The position numbers and the translations under genes were made by a program. Below, piece after piece: positions 18,040 to 28,985 of a stretch of 64,000 nucleotides of DNA; the first letter of the stretch is position 1, and each line of letters starts with the position of its first letter. Location: positions 288,001 to 352,000 of the forward strand of contig JAGTXO010000024.1 of the NCBI GenBank assembly GCA_019448385.1, written 5' to 3'. The DNA is from Diacronema lutheri (lineage: Eukaryota > Haptophyta > Pavlovophyceae > Pavlovales > Pavlovaceae). The notes beneath the pieces are model-generated. The model did no database searches. It saw nothing but the letters and a program-made list of their open reading frames with translations, and was not told the DNA's origin.

Positions 18040-20251
18040 TCAACGCCGGCCGCGCTTCGGCCCACGCGCGCTGCCGCCGCCGGCACTTGCGCCCGCAGCT
18101 CCGCAAGCGGGGGTGCGAGCGCGAGCGCCGCCGCCGCCACCGCCGCCGCGCCCGCCGCCGTCGTCGCCACCGCCATCGCCGCCGCCGCCGCGCCCGCCGT
18201 CATCGTCGTCGTCGCCGGCGCCGCCTCCGTCGCCGTCGTCGTCGCCGTCGCAGTCGCCCTCGTCGTCGCCGTCGCCCTCGTCGTCGCAGTCGTCGCCCTC
18301 GCCGTGCACCATGCGCTCCTCACGCTCCCACACCTCGTCGCGCGCCCACCAGGCGAGCACTAGGGCAAAGCGCTCTGGCGTCGACGTGGTGTGCGTGCGC
18401 CGCAATGTCGTGCACGTCGTAGAAGACGTTGCGCGCGGCGTTGTAGTCGCGGTGCACGGGCTTCTTGCCGCCGTTGCACGCCGGGCAGATGACGAGCGCG
18501 TGCACCGTGCGCGTGCCGCCCTTTGCCACGGACAGGCGCGGGTCCTGCGCGAGCACCGCGCCGCAGCGTTGCAGCCTGCCGCCCATGGCGAGCCGCGGCA
18601 TCGAGCAGTGCATCGACGTGTACTGCTCGGGCACGAAGACGGCCGCGACGCCGCGCCGCCGCAGGTCGCGCAGCAGCCCCACGTGGAAGGCGGGCGGCGC
18701 GCCCTTGGGCTGCGCGCCCCTGTGGTCGTGCAGCCACTTGCCCACGCACGCGACCAGCCGGTCGCGAGTCACGCCATCGACGCAGTGCGCCGCAATGAGC
18801 GCCTCGGCGACGCGCGCCGCGTTGGACCGCCCGCCGCTGTCGCGCCGCCAGCGCTCCTTCCCGCGCGCCGGCGCGTCGTACACGTGCTCGGCGGCGCGCT
18901 CGCGCACACGCGCGCTCGCGCGGTGGAAGGCGAGGAACTCGCCCTCGCCGAGCACCTTGGCGCTGTGCGCCTCGCCAAGCCGCGCCTCGTCCGCCTCCAC
19001 GCTCAACTCACCGCCGCGCCCGATCTTGCGCACGCGCCGCCGCGCCGCGTTGGTCTTGGCCGTCTCGCGCGCAAAGCCCGCGGCGCGCGCGCGCGCGCGC
19101 TGCGTGAACTGCCGCCAGACGGCCGCCCGCCCGACGTGCGCAGAGTAGGTGGTGATGTTGCCCATGCTCGGGTCGGCCGCGACGACGACCGCCTCCTCCT
19201 CATCTATCGCCCGCCGCAGCTCGGAGCCGAGCGCGATGGCGATGCGCCCGTCCGGCCGACGCCAGCGGTGCAGGACGCTCGAGCCGCCGGCCGGCGCCTT
19301 CGCCTTCGGCACGAGGACAGTCCCGACGGCGTGCACGGCGACGCCATCCGTCACCACCGACGTGACGGGCTGCCGGCCCGGGAGCGGCACGCGCGGCAGC
19401 GGCGCGAGGCCAACCCACGAGCGCCGCGCGTGCCACGGCAGATCGGCCGGCGGCCGCTCGCGCCCGGCGTAGTCGAAGACGCGGTTGGAGATATCGAAGC
19501 GCGTCGCGAAGACCGCGTACCTGACGCGCGCGTCCGACATCGGCGGGGTGAGGCCGTTCGTGCCTGTCCACTTGATCGGCTTGCCATCGTGGTCGCGCAG
19601 GTCTAGCGCCTTTAGGTGCACGAACAGCTCCTCACGCTCGTCCTGTCCGAGCGTGTCCCAGATGGCGTTCGCGGTGAGGCGCACGTTGCGCAGCACCTGC
19701 ACGCAGCGCGCGGCGCGCGAGCGCGCGGGCGCGTGAGCAAGTTGGCCGCGGGGCGGCGCGCACGGCGGCGCGCGCGCGCTTGGGCGCACGGCGGCGGCAG
19801 CGTCAGCCGCGCCCCGCGCGCACATTGTGCGTGCGCAGCGGCGCCACGTTGTACCACGGCGGCCGGTCGGTGAGCTGCGTGTACATGTGCGCGAGCCGGC
19901 AGAGCAGCGCCTGCCCCTCGGCCACGTGCTGCAGGTTGCGGATCTGCACGAGGAAGTAGCGCGTCGTGTGCCGGTTGCACCTGGGCGTGGGCGCGCACTC
20001 GTAGTCGATCTTGTGGAGGACCATGTCGGGCGGGTGGCGGTCGAGCGCGGCGGGCAGCCGACGCGCGCGCCCTCCACGTCGCCGCGCAGCAGCAGCTCGC
20101 ACAGCTCGCGCACGCGCGCGTTTCGCTGAATCTCAGGCAGCGCGACGAGCGCCTCGTCGCGCTCGACTGCCGCGCGGACAACGTCGCGGAGCAGCCCGTT
20201 CACGACGCGCGATGGGTGCATCAGGCACGCGGTGGACACCTGCGTCGCCTC
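18040..20251 (-). CDS. Fanzor-1, RNA-guided nuclease of the TnpB family
   Basis: Eukaryotic TnpB relative. Leftward from about 20251: helical region (CLMHPSRVVNGLLRDVVRAA), a 127-nt GT-AG intron (19697-19823), the RuvC-I strand VVAADPSMGNITTYS, RuvC-II FVPEQYTSMHCS with its Glu, a zinc ribbon (MHCS, QRCGAV, CPAC) and RuvC-III PVHRDYNAARNVFYD. All three acidic catalytic residues are present. A glycine/aspartate tail ends GPKRGRR at 18040. Frame changes in GC dinucleotide runs occur near 20055 and near 18400, so the copy is either slightly decayed or affected by sequencing of GC repeats. The frame is also open upstream past a single TAG at 20252-20254 into the chromodomain ORF. YTSMHCS and the HRD-x4-R core are shared with the two other copies. 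Confidence 0.85.
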
Positions 20252-22990
20252 CTACTTGAGGATGCTCTTGAGGCCCACCGCGCAGACGGGCTGGACGCCC
20301 TCGGCCATCTCGCCGACGGCGCGCGCCGTCGCCGCCTTGGTCTGCGCGGCGGCTTGCTCGGCGGGCTTGCCTCGGGGCGCTGCACCGTACGTGCTCTCGT
20401 CCTTGTGCCAGCCGATGGCCGAGAAGATCGCACGGACGGTTCCCTTGTCCATCGTGGTCGACGTGTGCACGCTGGTCGACGGGCCGCCCGACGCCGCGCC
20501 GGCGGCCTGCGCGCTCGCCACCGAAGCCTCGTCGCGCACCACCTTGTTGATGACGCGGTACGCCTGTGTCGTGAGCCTGTGCACGGCCGCCGCGATGCGC
20601 CGCAGCTCCTTCCGCGCACCGGGCTGCGCCGTCACCGCCTGCGGCCCCGCGTTGAGCGTCGAGCGCTTGACCACGAAGCCCGGCAGCACGCTGCCGCGCG
20701 TGCGCGCCGTCGCGCCGCCGGCGGCGCGCGCGCTCGGCGCAGCGGGCTCGTCCACGCGCGCGCTCCCGACGCCGCGCGCGCGGGGAACGCTCGGCGCGCG
20801 CGCGCCCGCGGCGTCGCGCGCGCCCGCGGCAGCACCCGCCGCGGCGCGCTTGCCCGCGGCGCCCGACACGCCGTGCGCGCAACGCGGCGCCGACGCCAAT
20901 GCCGACGCCGCGCCCGCGCCGCCGCTGCCCGATCCGCCCGCGCGCCGCTTCTGCTCGTCGCGCGTCTTGCGGAACTGGGCGACGAGGTCGCTGCTCACGT
21001 TGGCCTCAGGCTCCCACGTGTCGGCGCTCTCGTCGTAGCCCCGCCACCTGATCCGGAACTCGAACGTCACCTTCTTGCCCGCCTTGCGGCGCTCGTCGAC
21101 GACCGCCTCGACCTCGTACGTGCGCGCCTCATCGTCGACGCTCGCGCCCGCCGCGCTCGCGCCCGTGTCCGGCCACCCAGCGACCGTGCCGCCCAGCCTC
21201 TCGGCGGCCGCGCGCAGCTGCCGCTCGCGCTGGACGGCCGCGGCGCCTCGCGCGACCAGCGCGGGCAGCATGCCCGCGCCGCCCGCGAGGCCGTGCGCGC
21301 CGACGCTGGCGGTCATCAGCGCGTCGAGGCACGCGAACGTTGCGAGCGCACGCGCGCCATCGTCGCCGCCGCGCGGCTGCGAGCGCCCAACGGGCGATGG
21401 CTGCGGCTCCCCCTCGGCCGCGAGCAGCGGCCAGATCGCACCGGCCAGCGCGACGGCATGCGCGCCGACCGCGACGGCCACGTCCGCGTCGAGCGGCGCA
21501 AAGTCGTAGCGCACGAGCGCGGCCGGGCGCGAGTCGTCCGTCGGCCGGTCGGCGACGAGCAGCCCGACCGGGCGCGGCGGCTCGCCGGACGGCGCGGCGA
21601 CGGGCACGCAGAGGAGCACGACGAGCAGGCGCGGCGTGCCGCCGAGCAGCGCGCGCGCGGCATCCGCCCCGTCGGCTCCGCCGCGCGCGGCCGCGGCGAG
21701 CAGCTCGGCCGCGCGCGTCGGACCCAGCGCCGTGCGCGCGTCCTTGCGCGCGCGTGCGCGCGCCGTGTACGCGGCGCAGGCGTCGTCGAGCACCGCCGCG
21801 CTGGGCGCGGTGCCAGTCGTCGCCCACGCGCGCAGCGTGTCGCGCACCCGCGTGACGATCGCCTGGTCGACTGCAGCCTCGCCGGCAGCGTGCGCCGGCG
21901 CGCACGCCGGCGGTGCGGCGGCAGGCGCGAGCGCGGGCGCGCCGTCGGCGCCGTCAACGCCCACGGCGCCGTCGGCGCGCCGCCACGCGAGCTTCGCCTC
22001 GATCTGCTGCCGGACGGCGTGGCAGTGCCGGTCGATGCCGCGCGCGTCGTCGAGCGCGGCAAGCGCGTCCTCAGCGGCGGGACGGTCGATCGCGTCCGCG
22101 ACGGCCTGCAGGCAGAGCAGCGCGGCCGCACGCGCGTTGCACGCGCTCTGCGGCTCGGGCGCGAGCGCGAGCTCGAGCTCGAGCGGCGGCGCGCCTCGCG
22201 CCGCGGCGATCGCGCCCGTCAGCACGTCCAACCGCTGCACCAGCGCCCCGTGCGCGTCGCGCGGCGCGCCCGACGACGGCGCGCGCGAGCGCGTCGCCAA
22301 GAGCCCGAGCGCGCGCGCCGGCGCGTCCGCCGGCACGTGCAGCACGAGCAGTGCCGCGCCCGCCAAGCTCGCGTTGCGCGTGACGAGCGCGAAGATGCGC
22401 GTCGCCTCGTGCGCGCCCACCGACGCCCAGATCGCAGCGCGATCGGCGTCCGTCTGCGCGTCGCACAGGTCGCGCACGTCGTCCGGCGCGAGCAGCGCGC
22501 CGCCGCCGGCGGAGCGCGCGACGATCGCCCGCGCCTCCGCCACAAAGACGGCCTGCGGCAGGTCGGCGTGGCGCGCGTCGACGATGGCGCGCGTCGCGTG
22601 CACGCCGAGCTCCACGCCGCGGTAGAAGGCGCGCGCGTTGGCCGCGCGCGCGTGCGCCGGCCGTCCGTCCGCGTTGCGCCTCGCGCGCGCCTGCTTGCTC
22701 GTGCGCGCGAGGCCGTCGCGTGGCGGTGGCGGCAGCGTGGCGAGGAAGCGCGCGGCGGGCGGCGGCGCGCGCACGCCGCGCTCCCGCCGTGCGATGGCCG
22801 CGAGCCGCCGGCCTGCCACGCTGCCGCCCGCGCCGACGTGCTGCCGGCGGCCGAGCGCCGCCGGTGGCGGCGGCGGCGGCGCGGCGGCGGGCGGTGGCGC
22901 GGCGGCGGGCGGCGGCGTGGCAGGCGGGCGGCGGCGCGGCGGCGGGCGTCGGCCGCCAGCTTGCGCAGCGCGACGGCCTCGCCGAGGATG
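20252..22990 (-). CDS. Chromodomain protein in frame with Fanzor-1
   Basis: Minus-strand ORF ending in TAG at 20252. A chromodomain is clear near 21000-21130: ARTYEVEAVVDERRKAGKKV, FEFRIRWRGYDESADTWEPE, then ANVSSDLVAQFRKTRDEQ, with the aromatic cage residues Y, W and W. It would read methylated histone tails. Between chromodomain and TAG, a stretch (FVVKRSTLNAGPQAV, RVINKVVRDEAS) resembles a TnpB/Fanzor N-terminal region, so the chromodomain may belong to the nuclease itself. Upstream lie two degenerate Ulp1-like modules (TPRLLVVLLCVPVAAP with VRYDFAPL; APEPQSACNARAAALLCLQ). A 39-nt GT-AG intron across the TAG is possible, or read-through. The 5' limit near 22990 is where frame passes to the next ORF through a Pro/Arg-rich repeat. 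Confidence 0.65.
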   Translation of the reverse strand, partial: HPRRGRRAAQAGGRRPPPRRRPPATPPPAAAPPPAAAPPPPPPAALGRRQHVGAGGSVAGRRLAAIARRERGVRAPPPAARFLATLPPPPRDGLARTSKQARARRNADGRPAHARAANARAFYRGVELGVHATRAIVDARHADLPQAVFVAEARAIVARSAGGGALLAPDDVRDLCDAQTDADRAAIWASVGAHEATRIFALVTRNASLAGAALLVLHVPADAPARALGLLATRSRAPSSGAPRDAHGALVQRLDVLTGAIAAARGAPPLELELALAPEPQSACNARAAALLCLQAVADAIDRPAAEDALAALDDARGIDRHCHAVRQQIEAKLAWRRADGAVGVDGADGAPALAPAAAPPACAPAHAAGEAAVDQAIVTRVRDTLRAWATTGTAPSAAVLDDACAAYTARARARKDARTALGPTRAAELLAAAARGGADGADAARALLGGTPRLLVVLLCVPVAAPSGEPPRPVGLLVADRPTDDSRPAALVRYDFAPLDADVAVAVGAHAVALAGAIWPLLAAEGEPQPSPVGRSQPRGGDDGARALATFACLDALMTASVGAHGLAGGAGMLPALVARGAAAVQRERQLRAAAERLGGTVAGWPDTGASAAGASVDDEARTYEVEAVVDERRKAGKKVTFEFRIRWRGYDESADTWEPEANVSSDLVAQFRKTRDEQKRRAGGSGSGGAGAASALASAPRCAHGVSGAAGKRAAAGAAAGARDAAGARAPSVPRARGVGSARVDEPAAPSARAAGGATARTRGSVLPGFVVKRSTLNAGPQAVTAQPGARKELRRIAAAVHRLTTQAYRVINKVVRDEASVASAQAAGAASGGPSTSVHTSTTMDKGTVRAIFSAIGWHKDESTYGAAPRGKPAEQAAAQTKAATARAVGEMAEGVQPVCAVGLKSILK

Positions 22991-25440
22991 CCCGCCCTCG
23001 TCGCCTTGGTCCGCACCTCGCGCCGCCGCCGGTGCACGTACTCGTCGGTGAGCGTCTCGTGCGCGACGCCGGCGTTGTCGTTCACGACGTCGCCAACCTT
23101 GCTGCCCGTGACCTCCTCCCATCGCTCGTCGTGCCAGCGCGGGCTGCGCTGCGCGGGCGCGCCCGCGCCGACGGCGTCGAGCACGCGGCGCAGCGCTGTG
23201 CCGTCGGGCGCAGGCACACGCGCGCGGTCCTGGGCCTCGCGAGCGTCGAGGACGCTGCCCGTAGTGGAATGTTGGATTAAGCCGTGCTCGCTCGCCTTGC
23301 CGTAGCGGCTCTCCAGCTGGCGTGCGTCGGCAGGGCCGCCGTCCGTGCGCGCACCCGACGCGCCCGCCAGTGCACGGGGCGCAGCGTCCGAGGCGCCCGC
23401 CGCGCCCGCGCCGCCGCCAATCGCGCCAGCGCACGCGCGCGCCGCGACCTGCGGACGGCCAGCCGCACGGACCTCGTCCGCTCGGCCGGCCGCTGCGTCG
23501 GCCGTCCGCTTGGCCACCTCGCGCACGTCTCCGAGCGCGAGCGTGGCTGGCGCCGTCGAGCTCCCGTGGTGTTTGTCCCAAAACTCGAGCAGCCCGCCAA
23601 GGAAGGGCGTGCCCGTCGGGCGGTCCTCGGGCACCTCCGCCAGGATCGCGTCGACGCGCAGCGCGGCCGCCACATCGCAAATCGCGCGCGCGGCGCGCGC
23701 CATCCGCTCGGCGCGCGCGCCGCCGTCGTCCGCCGCGCGGCGGATGGCGTGGCTCACGTGCGCGACGCGGAGCGAGACGACGGCGTGCGCCGGCGCGTCG
23801 GCGCCCGTGCCGAGCGTGTGCCGCCGGATGGCCAGCTGCCCATCGCCCATGCGCGGCGGCAGCGACGCGCACGCCGCGATGGTCGTCTTGCCGGCCGCGC
23901 TGTCGCACAGCCAGCTCGCCTCGCCGCCGCCCGCAAACTCAAAGGTCGCGAAGCCCTCGCGGCCGAAAAGCGCGACGAAGTGGTCGAGCACCGCCTTGTC
24001 GATCGCGCGCGCCGCCGGCCGCGTCGATGCGCCGCGGGCAGCGCCACCCGCCGCGCCGCGCGCATCGCTGCACGTCGCAGGGCAGGTGCAGCCGGACGCG
24101 CGCACGCCGTCCGACCGCGTCCGCGGCAGCTCGAGCTCGCGCACCTTGGGGCAGAACCAGAGCGGGTTGGACGCCTCGAGGCACAGCACGACGAGCCGCC
24201 CGTCCGTGCCGGCCAGCGCGCGCGCGTCGCGCAGCAGCTCGACGGCGAGCTCGGACGTCGCCGCGTGCACCGCCGGCTCGCCCGTCGCGCGGTCGGGCGG
24301 GAAGAGGCCGCCGCCGACGAGCGGGCTGGGGCAGCGGCCGAGCATCACGAGCAGCGGCGGCGGCGGCGTCTGCGGCGCCTTCCGCCCGACCGCGGCCGCC
24401 GTCAGCCCGGCCAAGTCGGAGCTCGTGCGGAGGGCCTTGAGCGCGACGCGCGAGCCGGTGCCCGCCTGCTCGGAAAACGTGGCGAGCATGGCGCACGTGC
24501 TCGCCCTCGCGCCGCACTGCCAGCTGACGCGCGCGAGGAGGCCTTCCAACGTGTCGTTTTTGCGCGGCCGCGTGACCGCGCCGAGCGCCGCCGGGCCGAG
24601 CAGGAGGCTGCCGGGCGTGACGCACAGCACCGCCTCGTGGTAGGCGCGCAGCAGCTCCCTCGGCAGCTGCTCGGCGGGCGTCGCCGCCTGCTCGCCCACC
24701 CACCGTGCACCGTGGCCGCCGTCGCCCGCGCCCGCGAGCCGGACCGCCGGCCCGCCCGTGATCGCCGATGTCGGTGGCGTGCCGAGCGCGTCGACGAGCG
24801 CGCGCACGGGCGCGACACGCCTGCGCGCGGCGTCCGCGCCGACGGCGAGCGCGGCGATCCGAGCGCCCTCCCATGCGCGCTCCCTCGCGTCGTCCCGCGC
24901 GGCCGCCGGCGCGGCGCCCGGCCGCGCGCCGGGCGGCACCGCGCACGCCGCCGCGGCGACCTCCGCGCGCGCGCCGGCGGCGTCGGGCGCGTGCAGCTGC
25001 GCGAGCGCGCCAAAGAGCGCGGCGGCCGAGCGGTAGCGGCCGTGCGCCGCGACGAGCGCGCAGAGCACGCGCAGCGCGGCCACGCCCGCCTGTTCGAGCG
25101 CGTCGCCAGAGATGCGCTCGGCCTCCCACGTGCGCGTGGGCGGCGGGCTATTGTCGGCCGGGTCCGGACGCAGCGCCCACGCGCGCTCGACGATCGCTTT
25201 GAACACGCCGTGCGCGGCGCCCTCGTCAAACTCGGCGGCGCCCGCCGCGTGCGCGCACCACCCGTGCACGCGCGACGTGGGCGCGTCCACGGCGCGCTGC
25301 ACGACGAGCACCGCCGGCCGGTCGACGCAGCCGAGGCTCACCGCCGCGTGCTTGCCCTCGAGCAGCGCCGCCGCCGCAGCCTCGACCAAGGCGTCATCAG
25401 GCGCGTCGCCGACGACGACGGCACAGCCGTCGCCGTACTC
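22980..25440 (-). CDS. Unrecognised large ORF upstream of the chromodomain ORF
   Basis: About 800 codons are open on the minus strand, ending where a Pro/Arg-rich repeat near 22860-22980 shifts frame into the chromodomain ORF. Protein-like blocks include LLVMLGRCPSPLVGGGLFPP, GRLVVLCLEASNPLWFCPKV, KAVLDHFVALFGREGFATFE, VDAILAEVPEDRPTGTPFLG and RWHDERWEEVTGSKVGDVVN. I do not recognise a family. The frame is open further upstream, beyond a TAG at 25444-25446, to about 25.75 kb. It is probably the N-terminal part of the same transcription unit as the chromodomain and Fanzor-1. Confidence 0.5.
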
Positions 25441-25689
25441 GGCCTACATCGCGGCGACGCACCACGCGACAAAGTCGCCGCCCGCGGCCGCCGCGTGTCG
25501 CGCCGCCAGCATCCGGCGCGCGATGGCAAGCCAGACGTACTCGGCCGGCGCGCGCGCGGCGCGCGCGCGAGGCGCGCCGGCCGCGCCGCGTGCGCCAGCG
25601 CGTGCGCCTCCAGCGGCCGCAACGGCCGAGGCGGCTGGAGCGGCGGTGAGCCTGCGCCGCGCGCGCTTCGCCGGCCGCGTGATGGGCGG

Positions 25690-26672
25690 CGCGCCGGGCT
25701 GCGCGGGCGGCGCGAGGAGCAGGTACGCCGCCGTCCAGTGCGCGGCCTGGCGCCGCGCTCGCCCTGCACGCCGATTCGCTCAGCTTGGGCAACGGCCCGT
25801 CGGCGCACGCCACGGCGGCCGGCAAGCTCATCAAGGCGCTCGCGCAGCGCATCGGCATCGCAGCGCCAACCATCGATGCCTTGAAGGCGCCCGCGCAGAG
25901 TGGGACCGAGTGTTGCTTCGCCGCGGCAACACTCGCGGCCGAGGTCGCGGCGAGCGCAGCGACGACGGCGGGCCGCCGCGCGAATGTCTTTGTCGGCATC
26001 AAGAAGGCTTTGGACGCGCGCCTCACGCGCCTCACGACGGCCGCGTACGAGGAGGCCCGCAAGCGCACGCTCCGCGCCGCCATCGGCGCTCTGCTCGACG
26101 ACCGCGCCGGGCGCTTCGGCGCGCCGCGCGACGAGGCCGCGCGGCTCGCCGAGGCGTGCGGTGCCCGTGTCGGCGGATCCGCGCCCGGCGGGTTGCTGCG
26201 GGCCGTCGAGGCGGCGCTGCGCGCGCCCGACAACCGCATCGCACGCACGGCCGCGCTCGACGCGCTCACGGGCGCTGCAGGCCGCGCGCTGTCGACGGCG
26301 GCCAGGCCGCGCGGCGCGGCGGCGCCAAGGCCGCCGTCGCGAGCGCCACCGCCGCGTGCGCCGCTGCGGCGCGCCGCCTCGGCGTGGGGGCACCGACCAT
26401 TTAGCAGCCTCGGCGGGGGCGAGGGCGACGGGGACGATGGCGACGCCACCACCGCCGACGACGGGGAGGACGCGGAGGACGGGGACGACGACCTCGCCGA
26501 CGACGATGCGGGTCACGACACCGACGACGACTCCGCCGACGGCGACGGAGGCGACGGCGGCGGCGGCGGCGGCGACCAAGGCTCGCCGCCGGCAGCCCCC
26601 GAGGACTTCGCGCTGGCCAGCCCCGAGGCGGTGCTCGAGCTGCTCGCGGCCGCCGCGACTGTGCGCGAGTAG
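25690..26672 (+). CDS. Degenerate Ulp1/C48-like protease module (start of plus arm)
   Basis: The plus-strand ORF gives ALALHADSLSLGNGPSAHAT, KLIKALAQRIGIAAPTIDAL, then PAQSGTECCFAAATLAAEV. The order DSL, about 45 residues, Q-x4-C with C-x-x-x matches the Asp-Gln-Cys half of a SUMO-protease (C48) fold. The His half would lie upstream, where no plus-strand coding is evident, so the module seems to start abruptly. An acidic Asp/Gly run (26420-26580) follows. The ORF ends in TAG at 26670, but the same frame stays open beyond it. Assignment is by eye and tentative. Confidence 0.4.
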
Positions 26673-28985
26673 CTGGCGCTCGCATTTGCGCCGTCCGGCG
26701 GCGCGCGCGGCGACGCGCTGGACGCGAAGCGCGCGCCCTTTGAGGTGCTGCGCTCGCTGCTGGTGCGCGTCGCGCGGCTGCGCCTCCGCCAGCTGCTGCT
26801 CGCGCTGCGCGACCCGCGCCGCGTTGCCGAGCGCTCGCGGCGGCGCACGGACGAGCTGCGCGACGCGCGCCGCGTCGCCGAGCGGCTCGTGGCCGAGCTG
26901 CACGTGGCCCTGCCCGACTGGCAGCTCTTCTCCGGCGTCTGCGCCGGCGAAGACGGCTCGGCCGTCGCGCCGTTCACGATGCTGCGCGTCGCGCCGCGGC
27001 CGGGGCAGCGCGGCGCGCCGGGCGTGCGCGGCGTCGCCCAGCTGCTCGGCGAAGTGCGGCTCGAGCGCGCGCCGCGTGCGCTGCTGGTCGCGATCGACCG
27101 CCCGTCGGCCGACAAGGAGCCGGTCGAGCTCGGCGGGCCGGGCGGCGGCGGTGGCGGCGCGCTCGTGCTCCGCACCGTCGGCGGCTCCGACGCGACGTTC
27201 GCGCTGGCGAGCGTGCTCGTCCAGCGCCGCGGCCGCAAGCGCGGTGCGTGCGCCGTGCTCGCGCCCGCGCCCGACGGCGGCTGGTGGCGCGTCGACGGCG
27301 GCGGCAAGCAGCGAGACAACGCCGGCAGCGCGGCGGCCGAGGTGCGCGAGCTCGCCGTGGTCGCGCTGTACGAGCGCGTCGAGCCGCACGCGCCGACGCG
27401 CCGAGTGGCCGACGCGGCCGACGAGGCGCGCCTGGGCGCCGTCGCGCGCGCGCTCGACGCGGGCGGCGAGCACGTGTGGCGGTGGGCGACGGACACGGCG
27501 CCGCCGCTCCGCGACGCGCTCGCCGTGCTGCGCGGCGGGGCCGACGCGCCGTCGGCGTGCGCCGCGCTCGCGGCCGCCGAGCTCGCGCCGCTCTTCGCGC
27601 GCGCGCACGTCGACGGCGCGTGGGCGGCGCGCGACGGCGACGCTGCGCTCGCGGATGCGCGCAGCGCGGCCGCCGCCGACGGCGTCCGCAAACGCACGCG
27701 CCGGTCGACGCCGTCACTCCCCTCCAGGCTCGTCGTCGCGCTGCGCGAGTGCACAGGCGGACGGGTCGTGGCGCTGCTCGTCGTGCCGCCGCCGCGCGCG
27801 GCGGGCGCCGTCGCGAGGCCGCTGCTCGTCGCGCCGCGCGTCGGCGGCGACGACGACCGGCGCATCGCGCGCGCGCACGTCAGCGAGCTGCGCCGCGCGG
27901 AGCTGCTCAGCACGGAGCCGACGGACGTCGCGATCGGCGGCGACGCGCGCGCGCAGCCGCACGTCCTTGCGCTCGAGCTCGCGCTGCTCGCGCGTGCGGT
28001 CGTGTGCCACGACCTCGGCGACGCGTGGGCGCGGTGCAAGAGCGCAGACGAGATGTGCCGCAGTGCGAACGCGCACATCGCCGGCCTGCCCGACGCGCGC
28101 GACGGTGTCGAGCGCGCGGCCATGGCCGTTGCGGCGCATCGCTGGCGGAGGGACGTGCCGCTCGCGGCGCGCTCCGCCGCCGCGTCCACGGCCGCGGCGC
28201 CAACCCCGCCGGCGGCGCCGGGCGGCGGTGGCTCGGCGCCGCTCGGCGCGCCGGTGGCGCACGTGGCGGCGAACGCGGCGGCGGGCGCGCTCGTCGTGGC
28301 GGCGGCGGCGGCCGTCGCGGCACCGAGGGCGCCGTGCGCGCCACGCGCGGGCGCGGCGGCTGCGGCGGTGGTGGTGACGAGCACGGCGGCGACGAGCGCG
28401 GTGGCGGCGGGCGCGGCCATAACCTCGCCGGCGGCGGCGGACGGCGGTGGCTCGGCGCCGCTCGAACGCCGCTGCGTCTACACTGCGCCTGGACAGGGCG
28501 ACACCAACGCGCGCGTGTACGACGCCAAGGACCCCGAGCAGCTGGAAGCGGGCAGGGCGCGGCTTGAGGCGGGCGGCAAGCCCGCGCCCGCCGTGGTCGG
28601 CACGCTCGACGCGCACGCGACGGGCACGATCGTTTCGTGGCAGCGCACGGAGGGCGTGACCGGCGCGGACATGCACCACCTCGCCGCCCCGACGCAGGGC
28701 GCGGGGTACGGTAACGTCATGCTGGCCAAGCTGGGCAAGCCCGGCTTCGCGGGGACGACATGGCACATGACGTCGGGCGTGGAGAACCAGCCGCGCGCGG
28801 TACGAGCGGCCGCGCGCGCGCTCGCGCTCGACGGCTGGGGCGACGTGTACAATGCGGACGAGGACTTCGCCGCCTTCGAGGGCTTGCCGCGGCTCGCCGC
28901 GCCCGGACCGCTCGCGGCCATCGCCGGCGGGTCGGTGGACGCGGTGTTCTGCTGGCCGTCCGGCCAGTCCGTCATCGGCGAGGTG
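26673..28985 (+). CDS. Plus-arm ORF with USP-like pseudoenzyme module
   Basis: Continues the same frame after the TAG at 26670. The segment APRALLVAIDRPSADKEPVE, then DATFALASVLVQRRGRKRGA, GGWWRVDGG and VRELAVVALYER, follows the C-terminal half of a ubiquitin-specific protease (lVhlkR, Y-L-x-aVvvH-x-G, GHYvA, W-x-x-DD, Y-x-L-x-Y). GHYVA is replaced by GACAV, so the catalytic His is absent. A second folded block near 28480-28980 (KDPEQLEAGRARLEAGGKPA, GTTWHMTSGVENQ, AVFCWPSGQSVIGE) is unrecognised. The frame changes near 28990. Confidence 0.4.

Noticed and set aside
20216-23305. Plus-strand 1029-aa open frame opposite the chromodomain ORF
   Set aside because: Arg/Ala/His-rich shadow of the minus-strand genes caused by GC codon bias; no recognisable motif.
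22219-25389. KDZ/Zisupton-type transposase in the minus arm
   Set aside because: Ulp1-like and chromodomain cargo suggested it, but I could not find the zinc or DDE-type motifs of that superfamily.
28720-28980. JmjC or TET/JBP dioxygenase (GTTWHMTSG block)
   Set aside because: Only one His is suggestive; the H-x-D...H spacing could not be matched.
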